From the NCBI GenBank assembly GCA_902795255.1, contig CADBKS010000014.1, positions 1-25,471 on the forward strand: 25,471 nucleotides of DNA, given 5' to 3'. The position numbers and the translations under genes were made by a program. The first letter of the stretch is position 1; each line of letters begins with the position of its first letter. Positions 1 through 6,133 of this stretch are shown in pieces. This DNA is from an uncultured Chloroflexota bacterium (GTDB taxonomy: Bacteria > Chloroflexota > Anaerolineae > Anaerolineales > Anaerolineaceae). The notes below the pieces were generated by a model. It saw nothing but the letters and a program-made list of their open reading frames with translations, did no database searches and had not been told where the DNA came from.

Positions 1-414
1 GCGGAACATGGCGTGGTCACCCTGATCCCCGGTGTGGCCCGTGTCCTTGACGATTTTTACGCAAAGGGATATCCGATGGCGATCGCCTCAACTTCCTGGA
101 TGCCGACGATCGTCCACACGCTGGAGCGGCTGGGGTATCTGGAAAAATTCGCGAATATTTCCTCCGGTTATCTCCTCCCTTCGAAACCGGCTCCGGATGT
201 TTTCCGGATCGCTTCCGAGATGATCGGGATCCCGGCGGAACGCTGTGTGGTGTTTGAAGACTCGCTGGCCGGAATGAAAGGCGCGAAAAATGCCGGCATG
301 AAATGTGTCGGTATTGCCACCTCTGTTTCGGCATCACAGATGGCGGACGCGGATATCAGACTCGAAAGTTATGATGATTTGAGGACAGGAGACGTTGAAG
401 CGCTCTTTGCCTGA
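1..414 (+). CDS. HAD-superfamily hydrolase, beta-phosphoglucomutase-like (C-terminal part, 5' end outside window)
   Basis: The frame is open from base 1, so this is the C-terminal 137 residues or so of a gene that begins outside the window. A GTG at 13 is only an internal codon. Three HAD motifs are visible: motif II as AIASTS (Ser/Thr that binds phosphate), motif III as SKPAPDVF (Lys), and motif IV as VVFEDSLAGMKGAKNAG, with the acidic pair that helps bind Mg2+. The order and spacing, and the KPAPDxF and EDSxxGxxAAxxAGM-like strings, fit subfamily IA phosphatases/phosphomutases of the beta-PGM/GPH type. The nucleophile Asp motif and cap domain lie upstream of the window. Substrate cannot be told from this part. 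The gene converges on the histidine kinase gene with only 21 bp between the two stop codons, and I see no clear terminator hairpin there. Confidence 0.85.
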   Translation, partial: AEHGVVTLIPGVARVLDDFYAKGYPMAIASTSWMPTIVHTLERLGYLEKFANISSGYLLPSKPAPDVFRIASEMIGIPAERCVVFEDSLAGMKGAKNAGMKCVGIATSVSASQMADADIRLESYDDLRTGDVEALFA

Positions 415-435
415 TTGGGGCCGGTAAGCACCGTT

Positions 436-1938
436 TCAGGAACGCTGCGCGATCAGCCTGCGGAGCGTTTTATACAGCAGTTCCGGATCCACGGGCTTGG
501 AAAGGTGCGCGGTCATGCCGGCCTGCAGTGAGCGCTGCACATCCTCGTCGAAAGCGTTGGCTGTCATCGCGATGATCGGAACCGTTCCGGCATCCGGTCT
601 GTCCAGACTGCGGATCAGGCGGGTGGCTTCCAGCCCGTCCATGACCGGCATCCGGACATCCATCAGCACCGCGTCGAACCAGCCGGCCGGACTTTCTTCG
701 AATTTCTCCAGGGCCAGCGCTCCGTTTTCTGCGGCGGTCCCTTCCGCTCCTTCCATTTCCAGCAGGTTCATCATGATCTCCGCATTGAGTTCCATATCTT
801 CTGCAACGAGAATACGCCGGCCGCTGAGGGAGATCTCTTCTGCACTGTCTGCTGCGCTGTCCGGGATTTCCGGCTGAGAATGGGGCATTTCGGCCTTTTC
901 AGCGGCTTTGAGCATGACAGTCACAGTGAATTCCGTTCCTACATTCTTTTCACTGGTCACCTCGATTTTGCCGTCCATCATTTCCGTGATGCTTTTTGCG
1001 ATCGCCATGCCCAGCCCGCTCCCGCCGTACCGGTTGGTCGCGGAGGCGTCCTCCTGGGAAAAGACTTCGAAGAGCTTCGGCAGGTAGTCGCTGTCCATTC
1101 CGATCCCTGTATCTTTGATCCTGAAGCGCAGAATGCACCTGCCGGCCCCGGTCCCGGTTTGTTCGGTCGTGAAGCTGACCGTTCCGGACGAATCGGTGAA
1201 TTTTACGGCATTGCCGAGGATGTTGATCAGGACCCGTTTCAGCTTGGTCGCGTCACCGGTCAGGGCATCCTCCGGCTCTCCGATGATTTCCGGTTCATAG
1301 TTCAGCCCTTTTTCGTTACACTGGCTTCTGATCATGGCATTGACCTGCTCCAGTATGTCACGCAGGGAAAAATTTTCTTCCTTCAGGGCCATGCGCCCGG
1401 ATTCGATCCGGTTCATGTCCAGCACGTCATTGATGAGGTCCAGCAGATGCTGCGCCGTCGCCCCGATTTTTTCGAGGTTGCCGCGTACCCGGTCGGACAA
1501 CCCCGGTTCCTTCAGGGTGATGTGGCCGAGCCCGAGGATCACGTTCATCGGTGTGCGCATTTCATGACTCATGCTGGAGAGGAAACTGGTTTTCGCGCGG
1601 CTGCTCTCTTCGGCAGCCATCAGTTTGGAACGCAGCTGTTCGTTCTCCCGGATGCGGCCGGTGATGTTCCTGAGCAGTCTGTAGTTCACGAAAACATAAA
1701 TGCTTCCGCCGAAAAGGATCCCGGAGACGATCAGATCCGGATGCCCGAAGAACCCGACGGCAAGGTAACCGGCAAGAAAAAGGATCAGGAGAACGATCGG
1801 AAGGATCAGCGCGCCGGGATCCCGATCGTTGTTTTCCTTTTCCCGGATCTCTTTGGCAAAGCGTGCGTAGCTGTATATGTTGAAGATCATCAGCGCACTT
1901 CCGAGATAAACCATTGCGTAAGATATAACATTCACCAT
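436..1938 (-). CDS. Hybrid sensor histidine kinase with C-terminal receiver domain, no periplasmic sensor
   Basis: A 500-residue hybrid kinase. Three hydrophobic segments (about residues 5-25, 43-63 and 67-86) are followed by a short coiled-coil linker (94-115). The HisKA dimerisation box is SHEMRTPMN with the phosphoacceptor His125. The HATPase_c part shows an N box (LGNAVKF, Asn243), DTGIG (276-280), an F box (about 290-293) and GGSGLG (305-310). A receiver domain (about 374-498) has the acidic pair Glu380-Asp381, phosphoacceptor Asp427 (MDVRMP), Thr459 and Lys481. The loops between membrane segments are short and there is no PAS, HAMP or periplasmic domain. It may therefore sense a membrane state or a partner protein. 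There is no cognate response regulator or Hpt protein nearby. The ATG at 1938 is preceded by an AAGAG-like ribosome site. It is divergent from efp across about 260 bp, and I found no convincing promoter of its own there. Confidence 0.9.
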   Translation of the reverse strand: MVNVISYAMVYLGSALMIFNIYSYARFAKEIREKENNDRDPGALILPIVLLILFLAGYLAVGFFGHPDLIVSGILFGGSIYVFVNYRLLRNITGRIRENEQLRSKLMAAEESSRAKTSFLSSMSHEMRTPMNVILGLGHITLKEPGLSDRVRGNLEKIGATAQHLLDLINDVLDMNRIESGRMALKEENFSLRDILEQVNAMIRSQCNEKGLNYEPEIIGEPEDALTGDATKLKRVLINILGNAVKFTDSSGTVSFTTEQTGTGAGRCILRFRIKDTGIGMDSDYLPKLFEVFSQEDASATNRYGGSGLGMAIAKSITEMMDGKIEVTSEKNVGTEFTVTVMLKAAEKAEMPHSQPEIPDSAADSAEEISLSGRRILVAEDMELNAEIMMNLLEMEGAEGTAAENGALALEKFEESPAGWFDAVLMDVRMPVMDGLEATRLIRSLDRPDAGTVPIIAMTANAFDEDVQRSLQAGMTAHLSKPVDPELLYKTLRRLIAQRS

Positions 1939-2108
1939 AATCGCTCTTTGTTCCCGTTATCCGTCCAGCGGCCAAAGCCGGTATTATGTATACTGTTTGT
2001 TGGTATATTCTTTTAATATTGTACCCGAATATCCGGATTTCGGGATGCCGTTTTTCAGACGGGAACGGATCGGCTCGGGTAAAGGTGTTAAATCTTTATA
2101 AGAGGTGG

Positions 2109-2136
2109 TTGAATTTGCAAAAAAACATGTTATAAT
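2109..2136 (+). promoter_or_regulatory. Sigma70-type promoter of efp
   Basis: TTGAAT at 2109-2114 and a perfect TATAAT at 2131-2136 are separated by 16 bp. Transcription should start near 2143, giving a leader of about 57 nt before the efp start codon. The call is by eye from consensus match and position. Confidence 0.75.
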
Positions 2137-2199
2137 GTGAAAGTTGTTTGTCCGTTTTGACGCAAACCGACCAATTTTCTTACAGAGTGAGAGTGGATT

Positions 2200-2757
2200 A
2201 TGATTGATGTAAATGAATTAAGAAAAGGCGTGACCTTCGAGATCGATGGCAACCTGCTGAAGGTTTTGGATTATGAACACAACAAAGCCGGCCGCGGTAA
2301 TGCCAGCATCCGTATCAAAGCCCGCAACCTTCGCACCGGAGCTACATTCGAACGGACATTCACTTCAGGAAACCGTGTCCAGGATGTTTCTCTGGAATTC
2401 CAGAATGTCAATTACCTTTACAGCGACGGTGATTTCTATTATTTCATGAACAATGAAACTTTTGATCAGCCGGCAGTTCCCGCGAAAGTGCTTGTCGACG
2501 CGGCTCCTTATCTCAAGGAAGGCATTCCTGTAAAGCTGACTTTTTACCACGATGAGATCATTGATGTTGAACTGCCTATCAATGTCGATCTGCTTGTGAC
2601 TTCCGCTGAGACCGCTGTCAAGGGCGATACCGCCACCGGTGTGACAAAACAGGTCACTGTTGAGACCGGCGCAAAGGTTATGGTCCCGAATTTTGTTAAG
2701 GAAGGTGACACGATCCGTGTGGATACCACCAACGGCAGCTACGTCACCCGTGTCTGA
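2200..2757 (+). CDS. efp: Elongation factor P
   Basis: A full-length (185 residue) EF-P, the tRNA-shaped protein that binds between the ribosomal P and E sites and relieves stalling at polyproline stretches. It has the KOW-like domain I (about 1-62), the middle OB domain (about 66-125) and the C-terminal OB domain ending in the family signature region (about 150-185, with GDTIRVDTTNGSYVTR). The domain I loop tip reads NKAGRGNAS, so the residue equivalent to the modified Lys34 of E. coli EF-P is Arg32. Arg is the residue modified in EarP-type systems. No modification gene (epmA, epmB, earP or ymfI-like) is in this window. The ATG at 2200 sits a few bases after a GAGAG-type ribosome site. The gene has its own promoter and terminator, so it is monocistronic. 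Confidence 0.97.
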   Translation: MIDVNELRKGVTFEIDGNLLKVLDYEHNKAGRGNASIRIKARNLRTGATFERTFTSGNRVQDVSLEFQNVNYLYSDGDFYYFMNNETFDQPAVPAKVLVDAAPYLKEGIPVKLTFYHDEIIDVELPINVDLLVTSAETAVKGDTATGVTKQVTVETGAKVMVPNFVKEGDTIRVDTTNGSYVTRV

Positions 2758-2780
2758 TTTTTTGAGGCTCAATTGACTGA

Positions 2781-2815
2781 AAAACGGTAAAGACGGCATT
2801 GTCTTTACCGTTTTA
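2781..2815 (+). terminator. Intrinsic terminator after efp
   Basis: A 14-bp perfect stem (2781-2794 with 2801-2814) around a 6-base loop includes the arm ACGGTAAAGAC. The A-rich 5' arm and T-rich 3' arm give the U tract. It lies 24 bp after the efp stop. Confidence 0.9.
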
Positions 2816-2865
2816 TTAATTTCTCAATAGAATTTCCCCATTATCATAAAAACCCCTGTTTCCGT

Positions 2866-2874
2866 TGGTATAAT
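2866..2874 (+). promoter_or_regulatory. Extended -10 promoter of ftsH
   Basis: TGGTATAAT is a perfect extended -10 element (TGnTATAAT) ending 28 bp before the ftsH start codon. No good -35 hexamer is present at the usual distance, which is normal for extended -10 promoters. It lies directly downstream of the efp terminator, so ftsH is transcribed on its own. Confidence 0.65.
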
Positions 2875-2902
2875 GGTATGAGTTAACAGGAGGCAAAATA
2901 AA

Positions 2903-4756
2903 GTGACGCAGAAACGACAACCTAACTTTGTTTACTTTCTCCTCATTATCGGCATTATTTCATTAGTTCTCTATGCGATCTCCGGAGACCGCAGCTCCAG
3001 TGATCTGATGTCTGTCAATGAGTTGGCTGAGTCTATTAAAGCGCACAATGTGAAGAGCCTGACGATCGATGATGATCAGGTGACGGTCCGGTTTAATAAT
3101 ACAAAAAATATAGCTAAAACCTATATTGAGCCGAATGCAACGCTTTTGGAGCAGCTGTCCATTTTGGGTGTGGATTCATCGGATCTTTCCTCAAAGAATA
3201 TCTCGATCGAGGTGAAGCAGCCTTCTCCGTGGCTTACGGCGCTTTCGCTGCTGATTTCCTTCCTGCCGATCATTCTCTTCGGCGTTTTCATGCTCTTCTT
3301 CTTCCGCCAGCAGAGCGGAGGCAGCGGTGCCATGAGTTTTGGGAAATCTCATGCAAAAATGCTGAAGGGCGACCACCCGACGGTCACGTTCGCAGATGTG
3401 GCCGGGATCGAAGAGTCCAAGGAAGAACTGAAGGAAGTCGTCGAATTCCTGAAGGAACCGAAGAAGTTTACATCCCTCGGTGCAAGAATTCCGAAAGGTG
3501 TCCTGCTTGTGGGTTCACCGGGTACCGGGAAAACACTGCTTGCAAAGGCAGTCTCCGGTGAGGCCGGCGTGCCGTTTTTCTCGATCAGCGGTTCCGAATT
3601 TGTCGAAATGTTTGTCGGTGTCGGTGCCAGCCGTGTCCGTGACCTCTTTGATCAGGCGCGTAAAAACAGCCCGTGCATCATCTTTATTGATGAGATCGAT
3701 GCGGTGGGGCGTCAGCGCGGTGCGGGTCTCGGCGGCAGCCACGATGAACGTGAGCAGACCCTGAACCAGATGCTGGTGGAAATGGACGGTTTCGGTACGG
3801 ATACCAATGTGATCGTCCTGGCTGCCACGAACCGCCCTGATATTCTGGATCCGGCGCTGCTTCGCCCCGGCCGCTTTGACCGTCAGGTCGTTATCGACCG
3901 TCCGGATGTAAAGGGCCGTGAGCAGATCCTGGCCGTTCATACTAAAGGCAAGCCGATCGAACCGGATGTGGACCTGGCAAAAATCGCACGCGGAACGACC
4001 GGTTTTGTCGGAGCGGATATTGAAAACCTTGTCAATGAGGCTGCTATTCTCGCTGCCCGCCGCAACAAGCATACCATCGGCAACGCAGAGTTCGAAGAAG
4101 CTGTGGAAAAGGTCATGATGGGGCCGGAGAAGAAGAGCCGCATAATCTCCCGCGCAGAACGCAGGATCATCGCGTACCACGAAGCCGGACATGCTGTCGT
4201 GATGAATGTGCTTCCGGAATGCGATCCGATCCACCGCATCACGATCATCGGACGCGGTGCTGCGGGCGGTTATACGATGCATTTGCCGTCTGAAGACCGG
4301 GTGCTGAACTCCAGAAAACAGCTTTTGGCTGAACTGGTCGGTCTGATGGGCGGACGTGCTGCGGAAGAGCTGAAGTTTGACGATATTACATCCGGCGCTT
4401 CCAATGACATCGAACGCGCAACGCAGCTGGCCCGCTCCATGATCACGCAGCTGGGTATGAGCAATCTCGGCCCGCTGGCATACGGTAAGAAGGACGAAAT
4501 GGTCTTCCTCGGACGGGAGATCTCCGAACAGCGGAACTATTCCGAAGCTGTGGCCGAAAGCATCGACGAAGAGGTCAAGCGGATCGTCAGTGAAGCTTAT
4601 GAGAAAGCTAAGAGTATTCTGACGGAGTATGACGAACAGCTGGTTCAGGTCGCTGAAAAGCTACTTGAAGTGGAAACACTCAGCCAGGCTGAGTTTGAAG
4701 CGATCTTCCCGCCTCCGAACGGAAAAGTCTCATCAACACCTCAGCCGATTTCCTGA
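2903..4756 (+). CDS. ftsH: ATP-dependent zinc metalloprotease FtsH
   Basis: A complete 617-residue FtsH, the membrane-anchored AAA+ protease that degrades misassembled membrane proteins and selected regulators. Two membrane segments (about 9-27 and 111-135) flank a small extracytoplasmic domain. The AAA module has Walker A GSPGTGKT (204-211), the pore loop FVEMFVG (about 233-239), Walker B IIFIDEID (259-266) and the second region of homology with arginine fingers (about 303-328, LLRPGRFDR). The M41 protease domain has HEAGH (426-430), with the third zinc ligand in SNDIERAT (Asp502). Length matches the family. Translation starts at GTG 2903. The ribosome site AGGAGG (2888-2893) is 9 nt upstream and fixes that start. 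It has its own promoter and terminator and forms no operon. Confidence 0.97.
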   Translation: MTQKRQPNFVYFLLIIGIISLVLYAISGDRSSSDLMSVNELAESIKAHNVKSLTIDDDQVTVRFNNTKNIAKTYIEPNATLLEQLSILGVDSSDLSSKNISIEVKQPSPWLTALSLLISFLPIILFGVFMLFFFRQQSGGSGAMSFGKSHAKMLKGDHPTVTFADVAGIEESKEELKEVVEFLKEPKKFTSLGARIPKGVLLVGSPGTGKTLLAKAVSGEAGVPFFSISGSEFVEMFVGVGASRVRDLFDQARKNSPCIIFIDEIDAVGRQRGAGLGGSHDEREQTLNQMLVEMDGFGTDTNVIVLAATNRPDILDPALLRPGRFDRQVVIDRPDVKGREQILAVHTKGKPIEPDVDLAKIARGTTGFVGADIENLVNEAAILAARRNKHTIGNAEFEEAVEKVMMGPEKKSRIISRAERRIIAYHEAGHAVVMNVLPECDPIHRITIIGRGAAGGYTMHLPSEDRVLNSRKQLLAELVGLMGGRAAEELKFDDITSGASNDIERATQLARSMITQLGMSNLGPLAYGKKDEMVFLGREISEQRNYSEAVAESIDEEVKRIVSEAYEKAKSILTEYDEQLVQVAEKLLEVETLSQAEFEAIFPPPNGKVSSTPQPIS

Positions 4757-4763
4757 AAACAAT

Positions 4764-4793
4764 ATGCCCCGCAAACGCGGGGCATTCTTTTTT
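4764..4793 (+). terminator. Intrinsic terminator after ftsH
   Basis: A 9-bp perfect stem, ATGCCCCGC (4764-4772) with GCGGGGCAT (4777-4785), a 4-base loop and then TCTTTTTT. It is a textbook Rho-independent terminator 8 bp after the ftsH stop. Confidence 0.95.
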
Positions 4794-4924
4794 CATGGTA
4801 GAAAAATCACCTTCTAAGCAGTTGGAGCCGAAGAGCTATAGCTGAAAGCCAACTGCATCACAGTATGTTGGTTAGTCTGAAAATCATTATGTAAAACAAG
4901 TCTATTGACCCTGACAAAAAAAGG

Positions 4925-5042
4925 GGGGCAAAGCTCCTGCTTCGAATAAAAACCGGGCGGAGCCCGTACCTTGCGAAGCAGGGGGCCGACGGGGCGAAGC
5001 TTCTGCTCCGCGTAAAAATCGGGTGAAGCCCGTATCTTACAG
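4925..5042. repeat. Two tandem copies of palindromic unit 'A'
   Basis: The two copies start 66 bp apart (4925 and 4991). They share the order GGGGC, AAGCT, CTGCT, CG, TAAAAA, CGGG, AGCCCGTA, CTT, with scattered differences (roughly three quarters of bases shared, judged by eye). Copy 1 has an outer stem CCTGCTTCG (4936-4944) with CGAAGCAGG (4974-4982) and an inner hairpin CGGGC-GGA-GCCCG (4954-4966). Copy 2 keeps the inner hairpin as CGGGT-GAA-GCCCG (5020-5032), but its outer stem no longer pairs well. The CGGGC/GCCCG core resembles REP-like elements common in large bacterial genomes. Confidence 0.75.
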
Positions 5043-5049
5043 CGAATCT

Positions 5050-5102
5050 CCTGCACCGCATCAAGAAGGGTGTGGGCGGCAGCCTACCCTATACGGTGCA
5101 GG
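5050..5102. repeat. Palindromic unit 'B', copy 1
   Basis: The outer 9-bp stem CCTGCACCG (5050-5058) pairs perfectly with CGGTGCAGG (5094-5102). Inside it AGGGT/ACCCT (5067-5071, 5086-5090) and GGC-GGCA-GCC (5075-5084) form an inner arm. The layout equals unit A copy 1, but the variable positions of the outer stem are changed on both sides (TTCG/CGAA there, ACCG/CGGT here), so pairing is kept. Confidence 0.75.
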
Positions 5103-5211
5103 TGTTGGGTGGCCGTAAGGCCAGCCCGATCGGCCCCGGCTAAATAAACCGGGCGTGGCAGGAAACTTATGCAAACACACGAGCAAACGGGCCGCGCCTT
5201 GCAGCGTTGCT

Positions 5212-5263
5212 CCTGCACCACATCATGAAAGGTGTGGGCATAGCCCACCCCTTACGGTGCTGG
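5212..5263. repeat. Palindromic unit 'B', copy 2
   Basis: This copy closely resembles copy 1 at 5050-5102, sharing CTCCTGCACC, CATCA, GGTGTGGGC and TACGGTGC in the same order. Its outer arms CCTGCACC and GGTGCTGG pair except for one T-T mismatch. Its inner hairpin GTGGGC-ATA-GCCCAC (5234-5248) is perfect, where copy 1 uses a different loop and longer lower arms. Stem-preserving changes suggest selection on the fold, or repeated spread of a folded element. Confidence 0.75.
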
Positions 5264-5416
5264 TTTCTCACTCCCGATAGCCAGGTGCATCGCAAAATGA
5301 ACGCTGCCATGCGCTTGCAAGCGCACTCAGGTAACAGTGCCTTACAGGCGCAGAGCAAATCACCGGCTCAGCCGGTGGTCCTGATTGTCCTGAGCAGGGG
5401 GCCAATTCGGGAAAAT

Positions 5417-5447
5417 AAAAAAACAGACTCTATTCAGAGTCTGTTTT
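5417..5447 (-). terminator. Intrinsic terminator after tRNA-Val
   Basis: ACAGACTC and GAGTCTGT (with flanking A/T pairs) form a hairpin around TATTCA. On the minus strand it is followed by a run of seven T. It begins within a few bases of the tRNA 3' end. Confidence 0.92.
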
Positions 5448-5448
5448 G

Positions 5449-5522
5449 TGAGCGGTAATGGACTCGAACCATCGGCCTTTGCGATGTCAACGCAACGCTC
5501 TAACCAACTGAGCTAACCGCTC
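5449..5522 (-). tRNA. tRNA-Val (anticodon GAC)
   Basis: On the minus strand a complete cloverleaf can be drawn. The acceptor stem is GAGCGGT/ACCGCTC (7 bp, all paired). The D arm has GCTC/GAGC, the anticodon stem TTGCG/CGCAA has loop TTGACAT, and the T arm GATGG/CCATT (with a G-T end pair) has loop TTCGAGT. Loop positions 34-36 are GAC, which reads the valine codons GUC and GUU. The discriminator is A, and CCA is not encoded (CAA follows). It stands alone, with its own promoter and terminator. Confidence 0.96.
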
Positions 5523-5533
5523 GAACAGACACT

Positions 5534-5562
5534 ATTCTATAACACTCTTCGGAATTTTGCAA
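5534..5562 (-). promoter_or_regulatory. Promoter of tRNA-Val
   Basis: On the minus strand TTGCAA (5562-5557) and TAGAAT (5539-5534) are separated by 17 bp. The expected start is about 5 nt before the mature tRNA 5' end. Confidence 0.65.
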
Positions 5563-5710
5563 GGGAAATCGGTATTTTCGTGATTAATTCTGAAAACTCC
5601 CCGGGGCTTCTGTTTTCAGGTGCAGACCGGAGCCTGTCCGGACGGGAACTGCCCGGAATATATGCGGAACCATATTCTGATAATGAATCCGGAAAATGTT
5701 CCGGATATGA

Positions 5711-5738
5711 AAAAAGCGGCTGTTTCCGGCCGCTTTTT
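5711..5738 (-). terminator. Intrinsic terminator after the acyl carrier protein gene
   Basis: A perfect 10-bp stem, AAAAAGCGGC (5711-5720) with GCCGCTTTTT (5729-5738), around an 8-base loop. It lies 25 bp past the stop of the minus-strand gene. Both arms carry T/A runs, so it could work in both directions. The 150 bp or so between it and the tRNA promoter contain only small palindromes such as CCGGAAAATGTTCCGG (5689-5704) and no gene that I can support. Confidence 0.88.
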
Positions 5739-5763
5739 CGTGTGATATCAGGATTTCCGTGCC

Positions 5764-5991
5764 TTATTTAGTCAGGAGTCTGACAACATCACCGACGGTT
5801 TTGATGTCTTTGGCATCGTCGTCGGAAATGGTGATGTTGAATTTTTCGCTGAAGCCGTCGATCAGGAAGAACTGATCCATGGAGTCGGCCTTCAGATCCT
5901 CAATAAAGCGTGTTTCCGGCGTAATATTCGCGCCGTCGATTTTCAGAACGTCCATAATGACACTTTTTACATCTTCAAAAACTGAATCCAT
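5764..5991 (-). CDS. acpP: Acyl carrier protein, stand-alone
   Basis: A 75-residue protein of acyl-carrier-protein length and fold: an N-terminal helix, a long loop, the phosphopantetheine site, then a helix and a short C-terminal helix. The site reads KADSMDQFF, so the Ser to be loaded is Ser37 and the usual DSL is DSM. The following helix reads FFLIDGFSEKFN, where typical fatty-acid ACPs have a helix rich in Val/Leu/Glu. The segment ISDDDAKDIKTVGDVV matches the conserved C-terminal half well. The ATG at 5991 has a strong GGAGG site 4-5 nt upstream. It is not next to fab, pks or nrps genes and has its own promoter and terminator. It may be the housekeeping ACP or a specialised carrier; I cannot separate these from this window. 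Confidence 0.88.
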   Translation of the reverse strand: MDSVFEDVKSVIMDVLKIDGANITPETRFIEDLKADSMDQFFLIDGFSEKFNITISDDDAKDIKTVGDVVRLLTK

Positions 5992-6023
5992 ATTTCCTCC
6001 GGTTCATATGATGTATTGTTTTT

Positions 6024-6032
6024 ATTCTATCA
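6024..6032 (-). promoter_or_regulatory. Extended -10 promoter of the acyl carrier protein gene
   Basis: TGATAGAAT on the minus strand (6032 to 6024) matches the extended -10 pattern with one change in the hexamer. No clear -35 is seen. The predicted leader is about 25-28 nt. Confidence 0.45.
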
Positions 6033-6090
6033 TGAAACCCCGCAAAAACGTGCTTCAGGGCTGTATTTATGAAGGATTCCGATAGGAATG

Positions 6091-6118
6091 CAAAACAGCC
6101 GCTGAAGCGGCTGTTTTG
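6091..6118 (-). terminator. Intrinsic terminator after the GT39-like/NHL gene
   Basis: A perfect 12-bp stem, CAAAACAGCCGC (6091-6102) with GCGGCTGTTTTG (6107-6118), with a 4-base loop TGAA on the + strand. It is 16 bp past the stop of the minus-strand gene. A T run forms the outer part of the 3' arm. Confidence 0.9.
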
Positions 6119-6133
6119 AGCGGTTCCGGATGG

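Larger units (their letters stand above)
4818..5377. repeat. Gene-free cluster of palindromic structured repeats
   Basis: About 620 bp between the ftsH terminator and the tRNA-Val terminator holds no credible gene. It is filled with inverted repeats. In order: a hairpin with 8-bp arms GCAGTTGG/CCAACTGC (4818-4856) containing AGCTATAGCT; two related 'A' units (4925-4982 and 4991-5042); a 'B' unit (5050-5102); GGGTGGCC/GGCCA-G-CCC (about 5107-5127) and CCCGG/CCGGG (about 5135-5153); a second 'B' unit (5212-5263); a perfect 16-bp palindrome TGCGCTTGCAAGCGCA (5310-5325); and CACCGGC-TCA-GCCGGTG (5361-5377). Both flanking genes point into the region, which is the usual place for REP/BIME-type elements. 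No transposase or RAYT gene is in the window. Short open frames through it (for example minus strand 4814-5056) only read the repeats and have no ribosome site. Confidence 0.8.

Noticed and set aside
880..2016. 378-residue plus-strand frame opposite the histidine kinase gene
   Set aside because: It is antisense to a gene with all kinase motifs. The G+C-rich third positions of real genes keep the opposite frame open.
2024..2044. Operator or terminator at CCCGAA ... TTCGGG in the efp/kinase gap
   Set aside because: The palindrome has central mismatches and no T run, and it does not sit at a clear promoter.
3515..4282. 255-residue frame opposite ftsH
   Set aside because: It is antisense to the AAA and protease motifs of ftsH and matches no family.
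4814..5064. Minus-strand open frames through the repeat cluster (68 and 80 residues)
   Set aside because: They read through the palindromic units, repeat internally only because the DNA does, and have no ribosome site or known family.
4818..5377. CRISPR array
   Set aside because: The units differ in sequence and spacing, are internally palindromic, and there is no constant repeat with regular unique spacers and no cas gene.
5167..5458. Open frames of 63 and 83 residues near the tRNA
   Set aside because: They run over palindromes and the tRNA terminator with no ribosome site; one ends inside the tRNA gene.
5580..5771. 63-residue plus-strand open frame
   Set aside because: It crosses the terminator of the acyl carrier protein gene and ends inside that gene; the composition is not protein-like.
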